64,000 nucleotides of DNA, taken from Chaetoceros tenuissimus (lineage: Eukaryota; Bacillariophyta; Thalassiosirophyceae; Chaetocerotales; Chaetocerotaceae). Within the stretch, counting starts at the first letter, position 1, and every line of letters begins with the position of its first letter. The notes beneath the pieces were generated by a model. That model had not been told where the DNA came from. It did not search any database and saw only the letters and a program-made list of their open reading frames with translations. Made by a program: the position numbers and the translations under genes. The stretch covers positions 2,790,001 to 2,854,000 of the forward strand of contig BLLK01000045.1 of the NCBI GenBank assembly GCA_021927905.1. Direction: 5' to 3'. Below are positions 32,413 through 43,643 of this stretch, one piece after another.

Positions 32413-33105
32413 TTACATAAGCTTTGTGGATTTTGCTCCAGGTTGAACAAGTCCCTTCTTGTATAAACTAGCAACAGCTCTCTTAAAACTAGCTTTCGAT
32501 GCTCCTGGAAACATTTTATTTATTTCTTCAGGAGAACTCTTGTCACCAACTGGAATTTCACTGTCAGCTGCTCCTTCTAATTTTTCAATGAGAAGCTTAG
32601 AGAGATCTTCTGCTTTGCCTCGACCTCCCGGCTTCCTCAATGAAATATTTATCTTTCCATCGTCACGAACCCAATCAACGTAAGCTGGAAGGATTTCTCC
32701 AACAACAACATCTAAACCACCTCTACTGGCTCTGAAATAGCCAATTTCTTTCTGTATAATCAATCCCACACCCAAAGCTTCCTCATCCTCTGGAATAATA
32801 TCCGCATCATTGTGAGATTTGGCAACGACATCGACTGACGCCCCTAATGGGCCGAACCGTACAACTTCCACCAAAATAGGGTTACCCTTTCGGAACGGAA
32901 GTGGATCATTAAAGTTTCCATCTCTAGATGAAAGGTTCAGTTTTAGCAATTCTTGATCAATACGTCTGTCAATTTTATTACTACCATTTGCAAATGTCCT
33001 TACTGAATTGCCTGTACAAGGTGTGATATGAAGACCGTTCTGTGCAGATGGAACAAAAGCACCGACGCTTCTAGCTCCAATCATCATAAATATTGTTGTT
33101 TTCAT
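32413..33105 (-). CDS. CvfB/YitL-like S1 RNA-binding protein, predicted plastid-targeted
   Basis: RNA-binding regulator of bacterial ancestry. 230 aa from the ATG at 33105; an ATG at 33141 and an open TTG upstream exist, but MKTTIFMMIGARS followed by VGAFVPS is a clean signal peptide plus ASAFAP-like step, implying plastid import. S1-like beta-barrel near residues 75-165 (ILVEVVRFGPLGASVDVVA, EIGYFRASRGG). The CvfB hallmark follows: ILPAYVDWVRDDGKINISL with RKPGGRGK. The C-terminal winged helix (SSPEEINKMFPGASKASFK, then ALYKKGL-like SLYKKGLVQPG) is as in the bacterial family. It probably binds plastid transcripts. Head-to-head with P5C dehydrogenase. Confidence 0.88.
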   Translation of the reverse strand: MKTTIFMMIGARSVGAFVPSAQNGLHITPCTGNSVRTFANGSNKIDRRIDQELLKLNLSSRDGNFNDPLPFRKGNPILVEVVRFGPLGASVDVVAKSHNDADIIPEDEEALGVGLIIQKEIGYFRASRGGLDVVVGEILPAYVDWVRDDGKINISLRKPGGRGKAEDLSKLLIEKLEGAADSEIPVGDKSSPEEINKMFPGASKASFKRAVASLYKKGLVQPGAKSTKLM

Positions 33106-33477
33106 GTTTCTAGTTTTACCTTGCAGCACTCGACCCAACATATATAACAAATCACAAATTATTCAACCTATTTTCCAATACATAAATCCAAAGTAACTCA
33201 TTTGATTGATTGTCGTTGCGAGGGTAAGTTATGTTTGTGACATCACTTCTTTTGGATGGTCGAGGGCTTGGCGCGAACCAACGAGAAGCACATCAACATT
33301 GGAACAAGGAAGAAGGAATTGGAAACTATTTTTGGCGGGACACTGTGAGCTGCCTGATGGGCAAGATCACATCTTCATTATTTTGAAGAGAACCATCAAG
33401 AGATTTTTGAAATTGCATTCTATATTTCCGTCATCTTTCATCACTACGCTGACACAAACAATCATAAATTATCCATC
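33106..33477. promoter_or_regulatory. Shared divergent promoter region (CvfB-like / P5CDH)
   Basis: A 372-bp gap between head-to-head genes. Open stretches inside it have no coding signature. No specific site identified. Confidence 0.4.
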
Positions 33478-35213
33478 ATGATTAGAAGCAGCATCTCCAA
33501 GATAGAACTCAGAAAGACTGCTCGTTGTACTGGTATCATCAGCACTAGGTGCTTGGGATCAATCCCATGGGCAACACTTGAACCGAAGCAACTCGGAGTA
33601 GATTCCAGTCCACACCATGTTCCAAACATTGTAAATGGCATCTGGCAACAAGATATCAAGGGAAAGATGTTCATTCCTAATCCTATGGATAAAGACTCTC
33701 CATCTTTGTTCAGTCTAGCAGACACTTCAATTGCTGAACTCGAACCATTTCGTGAAAGTATGAGAAGTGTTCCCAAAAGTGGACTGCACAACCCTCTCAA
33801 GAATGTTGATAGGTATCTCATGTATGGAGAAATTTCTAGAAAGGTATGTATCCTTTAATAATAGGATAGAATGTTAAAAACAAATTCTTATACATTTATA
33901 CTAATCCATTTTATTCATAGGCGGGAGCAGCACTTTCCGATCCGGTGATTCAAGAGTTTTTCACTCAAGCAATCATGAAATGCGTCCCGAAGAGTCATGC
34001 GCAAGCAAAAGGTGAAGTTATGGTTACTGCTGCCTTTTTGAATAACTTTGCAGGTGATAACGTCCGCTTCTTGGCAAGAAGCTTTGGTAACCCAGGTGAT
34101 CATTATGGACAACAATCCAATGGCTTCCGATGGCCATATGGTCCAGTAGCTATTGTAGCCCCATTTAATTTTCCATTAGAGATTCCTGTTTTGCAATTGA
34201 TGGGTGCTCTTTACATGGGTAATAAACCTGTTTTAAAACCAGCAGAAAAGGTTGCATTTGTCATGGAACAGTTCCTTCATTTACTCCACCATTGTGGGAT
34301 GCCAAAAGAAGATGTAGACTTGTTGAATTGCCAAGGACCTGTCGCAGAAGAATTGATCACAAGTAGTCCAATTCGTCTCACTCAATTTACTGGAAGTTCC
34401 AGAGTTGCAGAACATTTATCAAAAGTCACCGCGGGAAAGGTGAAGATTGAGGATGCTGGCTTTGATTGGAAAATCCTAGGACCAGACGTTGCAAATGTCG
34501 ACTATGTTGCATGGCAATGCGACCAAGATGCTTATGCAACAATTGGACAAAAATGTAGTGCTCAAAGTATTTTATTTGTTCATGAGAATTATGAAAAAGC
34601 GGGTTTGCTAGATAAAATCAAAGAGAATGCTTCAAAAAGACAACTAGAGGATTTCACAATTGGACCAGTTCTAACACATACCACTCAAAATATTTTGGAT
34701 CACATTGAGACTCTTTTGAAAGTTCCAGGATCATCTGTCTTATTTGGTGGCAAAGAACTCGAAAATCATAATATCCCCAGCGAATATGGCGCAGTGGAGC
34801 CAACAGCAGTTTACATTCCTATCGAACAGATGCTAAAAGAAGAATACTATGAATCTTGCGTCACTGAATTATTCGCTCCATTCCAGGTCGTTACCACTTA
34901 TAAGGACAATCAATTGGATCTTGTGCTTGAAGCATGTGAGCGCATGTCTCATCATTTGACTGCAGCAGTTGTCTCGAATGACGCAAGTTTCCAAACAAAA
35001 GTATTGGCAAATACCGTCAATGGCACTACATATGCCGGTCAAAGAGCAAGAACAACTGGTGCTCCTCAAAACCATTGGTTTGGCCCTGCTGGAGACCCAC
35101 GCGGAGCTGGTATTGGAACTCCTGAAGCAATAAAGCTGGTGTGGTCATGTCACAGAGAAATTATTCATGATAGCATCATTCCTGAGGATTGGGTACAGCC
35201 AAAAGCAACATAA
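33478..35213 (+). CDS. Delta-1-pyrroline-5-carboxylate dehydrogenase (ALDH12 type), mitochondrial
   Basis: Oxidises P5C/glutamate semialdehyde to glutamate with NAD, the second step of proline breakdown. Exons 33478-33843 and 33921-35213 (77-bp intron, phase 0) give 552 aa. The arginine-rich N-terminus MIRSSISKIELRKTARCTG resembles a mitochondrial targeting peptide. Aldehyde dehydrogenase features: PYGPVAIVAPFNFPLEIPV and KPVLKPAEK (cofactor lysine), QFTGSSRVAEHL, and IEDAGFDWKILGPDV carrying the general-base Glu in the ALDH12 context. GQKCSAQS holds the catalytic Cys near residue 330; TELFAPFQVV follows. The plant-type ALDH12 signature separates it from animal ALDH4. The C-terminal RGAGIGTPEAIKLVWS is also typical. 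Confidence 0.93.
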
Positions 35214-35597
35214 ATATTTATGTGTAAAATTATTAATAGTTTTTCCAACGTATTATAACAATATATTGTTATTTCATACTAAATATTCAAACATCATTGA
35301 ACAATTCATGCAGGGGATGGGCTTGACTCAAGGTGAAAAAGTGAAGGTCAAATTAACGGTTTAGATTTTAACGGCAAAAGGAGGCAGGTCTTCATCATTG
35401 TTTTTTCACGAAAAACGAAACCTAACTTTTAACCAACGTTTCCTTTGCTATTGCCGCCTCACTAGCACCTACAGGAGACTTACCTTAGATATATGAAAGC
35501 TATTCTCCATAGATTCCTTCATGATCCGTTCTTTATGTACTCGTGAAACATCTTCAACCTTCAACTATCTACCTTAGTTGATAAACACACTCTAACT
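35214..35597. other. Intergenic spacer
   Basis: No gene. An imperfect inverted repeat is present (AACGGCAAAAGGAG near 35373; complementary CCTTTGC..TTGCCG near 35439). Confidence 0.35.
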
Positions 35598-37267
35598 ATG
35601 CAAGTCTTGCGAGAGCATTTAGTATCTGAAAAAGTGCTTGAAAAGCACGATAATATATCTGTAATCCCACCATCTACTATGAGCTTGCTGTTTTCGCAAC
35701 TTAAGAACAAAGTGTTTGATGGTTTTCAGTCCATCAAGGGCTCTCCACCCGAGCTATATAAATGCTTTGGTATGAAATTCTTAGATTCATTGGGTTACTT
35801 CACTCTTTCCCTGTCAATGACTTTATTCCTCACAGAGGATTTCGGCTACAATGATGTCTCTGCAGGAACAATTTACGGCTTATGGGGGTCACTTATTTCG
35901 TTGTTTGGTCTAATGACAGGATTTCTGGTCGACAATTTGGGAGTAGCTGCTAGTCTCCGACTAGGTTTTTCGCTTCAACTCGTTTCAAAAGTAATTATAT
36001 TCTTTACAACATCGAGGACAACACTTTTATTCTCCCTTGCATTAATGTCCCTGGGTGGTTGTCTGGGAATTCCAGTTTTGACAGTTGGTGTTCGAAGATA
36101 TAGTACATCCAAGAACCGAGGTTTCAATTTTGGTCTTTTCTATGTGATTATGAATTTTGCAGCCTTTCTTTCTGGACCTCTGGTAGATTATTTTACAATT
36201 ATATACAAAGGTGAAAGTCAAGAAGATAAGAGGTATTTGGAAGATGTATACGCAAATGATGGGCAGAAAGAGTGGTCATTGACAGGATACCGTCTCATCG
36301 TTTTATTAGGAATATGTACAAATATCATTGCATGTCTCGTTTCATTAACTGTGAAGGAAATCAAGGTGCAGGATGCTTCTTCTCATTCTTCATCTGACGA
36401 GAATCAAAATGCCGAAGTACAAGAATTCCAACCAGAAAAGGCATCTTGTGTACAAATCAACAAAGAAGTATTGCAAAGCAAGACATTTTGGAAGTTCCTC
36501 TGTGTGATTATGGTGACACTGAATGTTCGTATGATTTTCAGGCACTTAGATGCCACTTTACCAAAATTTATGGTCAGAGAATTCGGGGACAATGTAGCTA
36601 AAGGTAGTATATATTCCATCAAGTGAGTTGGTCGAAATTGGTGCACAATCCTAATATCCTTAACTGAATGCATCTCACCAATCACCAACTTACTAACTTC
36701 ATTTTCAGCCCACTCCTCATAATGATTTTAGTTCCCATTGTTACTGCCATGACAACAGAAGTAGATCCATTAGTCATGATTCATCACGGATGCTACATCT
36801 CAGCTGCGTCAGTATTTTTCCTAGCATTTTCAACCACAATCCCAGCATGCATTTTATTCGTGGTGTTCCTTTCAATAGGTGAGGCAATTTGGAGTCCAAG
36901 ACTATACGATTACACATGCAGCATCGCAAAAGAGGGTAGAGAAGGAACCTTCATGGCTCTAGCCAGTGCTCCACTTTTCCTTGCTAAATTACCAGTGGGA
37001 ATGATCAGTGGATATCTTCTGACAAAGTATTGTCCAGAAGAAGGACCAAGAGATAGTAAAACGATGTGGTTAATTATTGGATTGATAACTGCATCATCAC
37101 CCATAATGTTGACTCTATTTTGGGGATATATTAGCAAGAAGGAGGAAGAGAATACAGTTGAAACAGAATACAATGGTCTTCTTCCTGAGAATGAGCTAAC
37201 GCAAATCTTACCTGTGGGAGAAGAGAATGTACTCAAACGTCGAACAAGCAACAATGAGATTATTTGA
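35598..37267 (+). CDS. Major facilitator superfamily transporter
   Basis: Secondary transporter; substrate unknown. Exons 35598-36622 and 36709-37267 (86-bp intron) give 527 aa; splicing recreates the reading GSIYSINPLLIM across a transmembrane helix. After a soluble N-terminus of about 55 residues there are roughly 12 hydrophobic helices, with the cytoplasmic loop between TM2 and TM3 carrying a weak MFS motif A (GFLVDNLGVAASLRLG). A charged central loop (SSHSSSDENQNAEVQ) separates the two halves. From memory the N-terminal half (YGLWGSLISLFGLMTG, VRRYSTSKNRGFNFGLFYV) looks closest to POT/peptide-transporter-like MFS proteins, but conserved substrate residues cannot be assigned. No organelle leader; a plasma or endomembrane location is likely. 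Confidence 0.82.
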
Positions 37268-37874
37268 GATGCTATTTTCAAATAAATAATATGGTACCTA
37301 CGCAAACAATTCTTTTCCCAAGCAAGAATAAATCAAGGCCATAGCAATTGAGTTATACTTATACTCTAAAATCAAAACAGCTAATTAGAACTAATTGATG
37401 TATGGAACATGTCTACCTAGCAATTGTAGGAAGATGGGAATCAATGTCCTCCCGTAATTTTGTTCATGCAAACTCCATGCCAAGATGCTGCAAACATGAG
37501 AATGGATGACGAAAGCAAACATAATCTTGTGCGCTTGAAAAATGAGCGAGTATCAAACCATGAGGTAAAAACTACAAGCGTCATATCTCAAGAAGTACAT
37601 TCTATATTGTGTTCGTTCTTGATGCTATCGATAGATGATGTTGTAGAGGGGGTAAAGGGGTAAAAAAAAAACAACAAAAGAGGAGCTACGTACGTGAAGC
37701 GCGCATTGAAAGTTTTGATGATTTTTAGAATACTGTGAAAGTACTTACGGTAATCAGTTTACATTCACAAAGTGTGAATTTCGAATTTCGAATAAAGTTT
37801 GTTTCCATTCTATATACAATAAGAGAAGTGTTCAGACCAAAACAAACAAAAAACAAAAAGGGAAATTAAAACCT
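37268..37874. other. Intergenic spacer before tRNA-Leu
   Basis: No gene. A TACGTACGT word lies at 37687-37695. A-rich just beside the tRNA, where the minus-strand T4 run (37868-37871) should end Pol III transcription. Confidence 0.4.
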
Positions 37875-37953
37875 GACGCGAGTGGGATTCGAACCCACGC
37901 CAATGAAGACAACGGCCTTAACGTTGCGCCTTAGACCGCTCGGCCATCGCGTC
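37875..37953 (-). tRNA. tRNA-Leu (anticodon AAG)
   Basis: A 79-nt cloverleaf on the minus strand. Acceptor GACGCGA pairs with TCGCGTC. D-arm GCC/GGC carries the A-box bases, the anticodon stem CAACG/CGTTG closes the loop TTAAGGC with anticodon AAG (37917-37919), a class II-type variable arm of 11 nt follows, and the T-arm is GTGGG TTCGAAT CCCAC (B-box). No intron. CCA is not encoded. A T4 stretch four bases past the 3' end (37868-37871) is the probable Pol III terminator. Confidence 0.96.
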
Positions 37954-38415
37954 GATGTCAACTATGTCTCCTAGTGCAAAATATAATGTCTATTATGTTC
38001 TACATTGATTATTTTTCTCACGGTAACTTTGTCAGAAGCTTGTAGTAGATTAGTATTGTATTGCATTTAATTTTATTGATGTGAAGAGAATCTTCTTGAA
38101 GACTTGTATTTAGATTATTCACCAATCTTTTTTATTATAATATACCTACTAGCAACTAGCTACGTAGAAGAAATTTGATTTTAGATAGCCATATAAAACG
38201 CATTTCAGAAAGCTAGCGAGCTAGCTAGCTACGCTTCGTTTCTTTTCTTTTCCTTTGGCTTCTTCTCTACAACGAGCAAGAGTACTACGATAGTACCAGG
38301 TACATCTACCATCTAATTCTACTGTCTTCCATCATATCAATACATCTTTTGGATACAATAACTTTCGCTTCAAAGCTACACCATCATCTTCATACAACTG
38401 TCACCAATAGATACA
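37954..38415. promoter_or_regulatory. Spacer with promoter of the Rpn3 gene
   Basis: Upstream of the Rpn3 start codon. It contains a run of overlapping AGCTAGC palindromes (about 38213-38233) preceded by AACTAGCTACGTAG near 38153. Long C/T-rich tract at 38235-38265. No gene seen. Confidence 0.4.
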
Positions 38416-40046
38416 ATGACAGAAAAGAAAGAAGCTACTACCCAGGAAAAATTGATTGAGGCCGTCAACCGACTTGAACGTGCTTTATCGAATCAAGCCT
38501 CATACAAAACTGATGAAAAAGATACTGATGCTGTGATCGAAGCAGCGAGTACTTTAATCCATTCAAATCCAGCAAAAATTGTAAAGAGATGGCTCGCAAC
38601 TAGTTCTGGAATCGCTGCAGATGTGGGTTTGTCCGATATTTCATATGTTGCAAAGACCATGCTCAATCCCATGACTTTGAGTGCAACTGGACGTGATCTC
38701 TTGGTTCAACTTTCACCACCTCCAGAGGAAATGCAGACCGAAGGAGATGATTCCAAAGAGGAAAAGGAGCCAACATATCTCAGTGCATCAGCTAGAGAAG
38801 TCGAATGTTATTTCTTGTCTTTGGCTATTCGTATCTTGTGGAGAGCTAATGAAGCGAGTAAGGCATTAGAATTGTCAGTGAAGGCTATTCAAATTACTAC
38901 TCTTTACATTGAAGAAGCGTCAAAGAATGCATATGGAGTCGGAAGTGCAAATGGTCTTTACCCTATTTTGGCAAGACTTTATCGTTATCAGAGTTTAGTG
39001 GCAGAAAATTGCTCTCCTGGATTTCATTTAGAACATGGTCAGAGAGCTGAACTTGTCAATGCTCATCGTATGGCTGTCATCAGAAGAGATGTTGATACAC
39101 AAGCGACTCTTTTGAATATTATGCTTAGAGATTTATTGAATGCGAATCAAGGTATGTGCTTCAACATGTATAAACTTGCAAAAAGGTGAACTTCCTTCTC
39201 TTGTTTCTAACATCATCTTGCCTTGTAGTCGAACAAGCGCAGAAACTTTTGGCGAATTCATCTTTTCCAGAGTTGGCATCTAACAACCAGCTTTGTAGAC
39301 ATCTTTACTTTTCTGGAAGAATTCAAGCTCTTCGTCTTGAATACACATCAGCATTTTCAAATCTTTCCCAGTGTCTCAGAAAAGCACCTACAAACACAGG
39401 AATTGGTTTCCGCATTGCTGCTCAGCGCCTTTTGATTGTTGTACAACTTCTCATGGGAGAGATTCCAGAAAGAACCATATTCTTTTCAGAAGGAATGAAG
39501 GGAGAGCTTGTACCATACATGAAGATTACACAAGCAGTTAGACGTGGAGACTTGGCTGTTTTCCACGAGACTGTGAAGAAGTTCACCGATCGTTTGAAGT
39601 CTGATGGTACATACACCCTAATTTCACGCCTTGCACATTCTGTGGTGAAGGCAGGATTAAGAAGATTAAATACTTCTTACTCTCGTATCTCTTTGGAAGA
39701 CATTGCTCATCGTCTTGGTCTGCCAAATGCAACTTCTGCAGAGTTTGTCGTTTCCAAAGCTGTTCGAGATGGAGTAATTGATGCTACCATTTACCATGAA
39801 GAAGGATATGTCCAATCACATGATTTGGTGGATGTATATGCTACAACTGAACCAATGGAGGCATTCCATAGACGTATTGCTTACTGTTTGACTACTCACA
39901 ATGATGCAGTACGCAGTATGAGATACCCTCCAGATGAATATAAGAAGCAATTAGAAGCAAGCAGGGGTATGAGAGGGAAAAAAGATGACAAGTCAGATGA
40001 AGAGAAAGTACAAGAGATTGAAGAAGAATTGGATGATGACTATTAG
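38416..40046 (+). CDS. RPN3: 26S proteasome lid subunit Rpn3/PSMD3
   Basis: Non-ATPase subunit of the 19S regulatory particle lid, needed for degradation of ubiquitinated proteins in cytosol and nucleus. Exons 38416-39151 and 39229-40046 (77-bp intron) give 517 aa, the usual length (about 490-535). Helical repeats fill the first 300 residues (LARLYRYQSLVAENCS, LCRHLYFSGRIQALRLEY, AFSNLSQCLRKAP). The PCI winged-helix domain is near residues 330-470 (YTLISRLAHSVVKAGLRRL, ISLEDIAHRLGLP, YVQSHDLVDVYATTEPMEAF, RIAYCLTTHNDAVRSMR). The C-terminus is acidic (EEELDDDY), as in homologues. Convergent with the methyltransferase gene, 86 bp apart. Confidence 0.96.
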
Positions 40047-40132
40047 AGCATTAGATTTACATTCCATGAAAACTATAGTTATCTAGGATCATTTAATGCA
40101 CTAAAGCCTTTGAATTATATAATGATCTTCGT

Positions 40133-41176
40133 TCATCCTACATATTTCTTTGCTCTTACAACGTAAACAGGATCCCCTTGTATCATTTTTTCTTTTCCTT
40201 TTTTCTTTCGAGTAGAGAGATCTCTTGCCTCTATAGATTCAGATGCGAAGTTGCCATTGCAAAACTTCAAATAAGCCGCAACTGTGTAGACATGATCCAA
40301 ATCATCTTTCCCAGTCCTAGAGATGAAATGAGATTGAGAATTGTTGAATCAGAATGCTTTGAGAAAGGATTGGCATACTTTAACTCACCATAAGCCCACT
40401 GCCTTTTGTATGAAAAGCCTATTTGAAAACAGTATATGTACGCATCCACCTGGCTTCAGAATTCTACTCACTTCTTTCATTACATCAAGTGGATGTATTA
40501 AGTAATCAATCGAGAGTTGGCAGAGGACAACATCAAAAGAATTGTCTTCATATGGAAGTTTGACGTCTGGTTTCACATTTAAATCAACGACAGAGTAATC
40601 GGTTAATACTGGATTTGCTTTCAGTTCTTCCTCATTCATTCCAAGTCCACTAACTCTTTTCAAATTTAATTTTTGTGCAGTGGATTTATCAATATGAGAT
40701 GTCCAGCTTGAACATAAATCTAAAACTGAATCATTCTCGTGCAGTATGTTTGATATGTAGCGAGTTGCAAGTTCAACCGCATTGTCATCAATATGTTCAG
40801 TAAATCTTGGATCCTTGTAGAAAACTGTATCGGCTGTTTGATCAAGCCGTGAAAATGAAGCTTTATCAAGATTCTCAAACGGATTATCGTCTAAACCACC
40901 AAGTGCCGATTCTACTTCTCCTTCGGATGGTAAGACTATCCTCGTCACAGGATCCGTATACATAGCATTGGAGACCGATGGCAAGAGGGGAGTTAATACT
41001 ACAGACTGAAATATTTTTCTTCTAGTGGAAAGATTCAACTGCTGAGCAATCTCATTATTGTCACTGTTTGTAGATGCATTTAAATTGGACGTTTCTCTTC
41101 TATCACAAGGAATGACAAATGCATTGGAAGTACTACTACAGAAGAAACTGAGAATGACTTGTATTTTCATGCGCAT
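40133..41176 (-). CDS. SAM-dependent methyltransferase-like protein, predicted plastid-targeted
   Basis: Class I methyltransferase (type 11) fold; substrate unknown. Exon 1 is 41176-40389; a GTGAGT donor joins it to exon 2, 40316-40133, giving 323 aa. Reading through the intron stops after VGLW, but splicing continues it to WTGKDDLDHVYTVAAYLKF, so the short ORF is only part of the gene. Leader MRMKIQVILSFFCSSTSNAF, then VIP: a signal peptide with an ASAFAP-like step, implying the plastid. A second hydrophobic patch (FQSVVLTPLLPSVSNAMY) could be a thylakoid-transfer signal. Methyltransferase motifs: I is degenerate (SVLDLCSSWTSHI), then FDVVLCQLSIDYLIHPLDVM and EVSRILKPGGCVHILFSNR. Loss of the glycine-rich loop raises doubt about activity. 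Confidence 0.82.
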
Positions 41177-41550
41177 GTTTTTTTAATGGTTTAGCTATAT
41201 ACCAAATTGTGTAATGAAATAAATTATGAAATAAAAGCTGAAAGGTAAACAAGAGAGCGAAGATGAAGAAGTGTCCACAGTGTGGTGTGTGGTATGATGA
41301 CGAAGAATGAGGAAAGATCCAATGACGAAGGAGAGAATACGTAACTATGGTACAGAGTCAATACCCCCGTTGACAATAAGGGGTTATTAAACATAAATCT
41401 AAGTGCCAAGTGTGCCATCAGCCATCAGAACTCACCAAAAATCTTTTGATTAGTTCGCATAGGTCATAGTTCTATACTTATTGCATCATACACATATAAC
41501 CCAACAAGCAACATAGAACTCATCACTAAGTAATCAGCTATTAATTAAAT
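41177..41550. promoter_or_regulatory. Shared divergent promoter region (methyltransferase / CDF transporter)
   Basis: A 374-bp gap between two head-to-head genes that both encode probable plastid proteins, so co-regulation is plausible. No specific site identified. Confidence 0.4.
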
Positions 41551-43377
41551 ATGATGGAGCGTTACTCAATGCTTTGCTTCCTAATCCTCGCTTCGGCATC
41601 TGCATTCCAATTCACGCCATCTAGCCATCACAGGAATATTTTATCTACTTCCACGGCAAGAAAGGCAACATACATGATGCCAGAATTACGTAAAGCATAT
41701 AGTCAGAAGAGTTACTTGGATATGCATATGGGACACTCTCATAGTCATCATCATCACCACGATCATGACAACTCTGCGATGAAAGTAAAGCAGCCAATAA
41801 ATGTTCGAAGAAAAGTCACAAGAATCCTTTTCGCAGCAGCTGTCACTTTGATTTTACCACTACTCATAAGAAAGAGAATAACAAACGCAAATCTTGCTAT
41901 ATTTGGTTTGACATCCACTGCACTATCATTTACAGAAAGACTTCGAAATGAAATCAAGTTTCTTGTGAATAAAGCCAAGAATCTAAAAGATGGACTTGTC
42001 AAACATGCCCCTCCCAGTATGAATGCATCAGAATATCTTTTTGCAAATGACAACGCTGCCGACAGGGTCACACTGATCGGAGTCTTGATCAATCTCGTAT
42101 TGTCCATCGGAAAAGGTGTCGTTGGTTACTTTTGTTCCTCTGCTGCGCTACTGGCAGATGCTGGTCATAGTCTTTCAGATTTATTTAGTGATTTCATTAC
42201 TTTATGGGCCGTGCAAATTGCGAGACTGCCTCCAGATGACGATGTAAGTAATCATCATGTATATATGATCAAACGTATTTGGTATGATATCTGACATACT
42301 TTTATTACAGCATCCTTACGGTCACGGCAAGTTCGAAGCTGTGGGATCTTTGTTCCTAGCTTTGACCCTTTTTGGTACAGGTATCTCCGTTGGAGCAGCA
42401 TCAAATGCAAAATTATTGGAAATAATTCAAGCAAAGGCATCAGGTGGAGCCACAGCTATTGTGCTACCAACTTCCCCAGCTTTACTAATGGCTGGTTTGA
42501 GTATTGTATCCAAAGAATGGTTATTCAGAATTACTAGAAGAGTAGGTAAAGAGTTGAATTCATCAGTAGTTTTAGCCAATGCTTATCATCATAGGTCCGA
42601 TGCATACAGTTCCATTCTTGCATTGATCAGTATTGGATTAGCTATATTTGTACCTGGAATGGCAGCAGCTGATGCTGCTGCAGGTTTGCTTGTAGCAGGT
42701 ATGATTTGTATGACTGGAGCTGAAATCATGGGTGATGCTGTGAAACAGTTGACAGACACCAGCGACGAAGAGTTAGGAGAACGTGTGAAAGAACTCGCAT
42801 TGAATGAGTCAGACGATGTTATTGAAATCGATAGAATACGTACGAGATGGATGGGATCTTCAGCTATTGTTGACCTTTCAATAAAAACACCACAGAATCT
42901 TTCCTCCAGCGCGAACAAGGCAATTGAAAGCAGAGTAAGATATGCTATTATGGAACAAGAGAAAGGGATTATCGACGCGGACGTTAGAGCGACGTCTCAA
43001 GAAATTGTTCAGTGTCCTCTCTTGACAGCAAGTGGTGCTCAACATGACGAAATTACGAGTGTTCAAGAGATTGAGAATGATGCCAAATCATTATTAATGG
43101 TACATGACAAGGTGAGTGTCCTCAAGATCAAACAAATCAAAAATGGCTTGCTGTACTTTCATGCTAACTTTTCTTTTATCTCCCATAGGTTGAGTCAGTT
43201 GAAAGGTGTACTGTTCATTATGAAGATACCTTGAAATCTATTGTTGACATTAACATTGTCCTGAAAGATAAATCAACGACGCTGGAAGATGCCAAGAAAG
43301 TAGGAATTGATTTGAGACAACTTTTAGAGAAAAACTCCAACATCAACAAGGCAAATATCTTTTTGGACATAAATTGA
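41551..43377 (+). CDS. Cation diffusion facilitator (metal efflux) transporter, predicted plastid envelope
   Basis: Moves divalent metals (zinc, iron or manganese) in exchange for protons. Exons 41551-42243, 42311-43111 and 43189-43377 (67- and 77-bp introns, both phase 0) give 560 aa. Leader MMERYSMLCFLILASASAFQF matches the diatom SP + ASAF plastid signal. A His-rich metal-binding loop follows (HMGHSHSHHHHHDHD). The CDF core starts near residue 170: LLADAGHSLSDLFSDF (TM2 metal site with D and the H/D pair), HPYGHGKFE, then ANAYHHRSDAYSS (TM5 site HxxxD). A C-terminal cytoplasmic ferredoxin-like domain (VDLSIKTPQ, VHYEDTLKSIVDINIVL) completes it. From memory closest to plant MTP6/MamB-like members. 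The start of the TM region also has two extra helices. Confidence 0.9.
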
Positions 43378-43643
43378 AGTACATTTCTCATTACCTCGCA
43401 CTCGTACATTTTCGTTACCTTGACTCGTATTCTCAAAACTGCAATTATTCTGGAAATCAAAGAATAGAACTTTTTATAAAGCTAAAAAAATGAAAATGCT
43501 TATTAAAATAATAGCGGGTATGAGCTACTATTTTCAGGTACAGATTTTTTTGTAAAATAGTAATCCATACCTAAAAAAATAAAATAAATAAAGAATCATT
43601 TGTCATCACAACAACATTACTATTTACTACCCATATTCCAAAG

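Noticed and set aside
38213-38233. AGCTAGC run as a structured RNA
   Set aside because: Short overlapping palindromes only; no longer stem or flanking conservation visible. Better treated as a promoter-associated motif.
43500-43640. Possible upstream exon or element in the A-rich gap before the protease
   Set aside because: Only AT-rich low-complexity sequence; the protease signal peptide already starts at a clear ATG.
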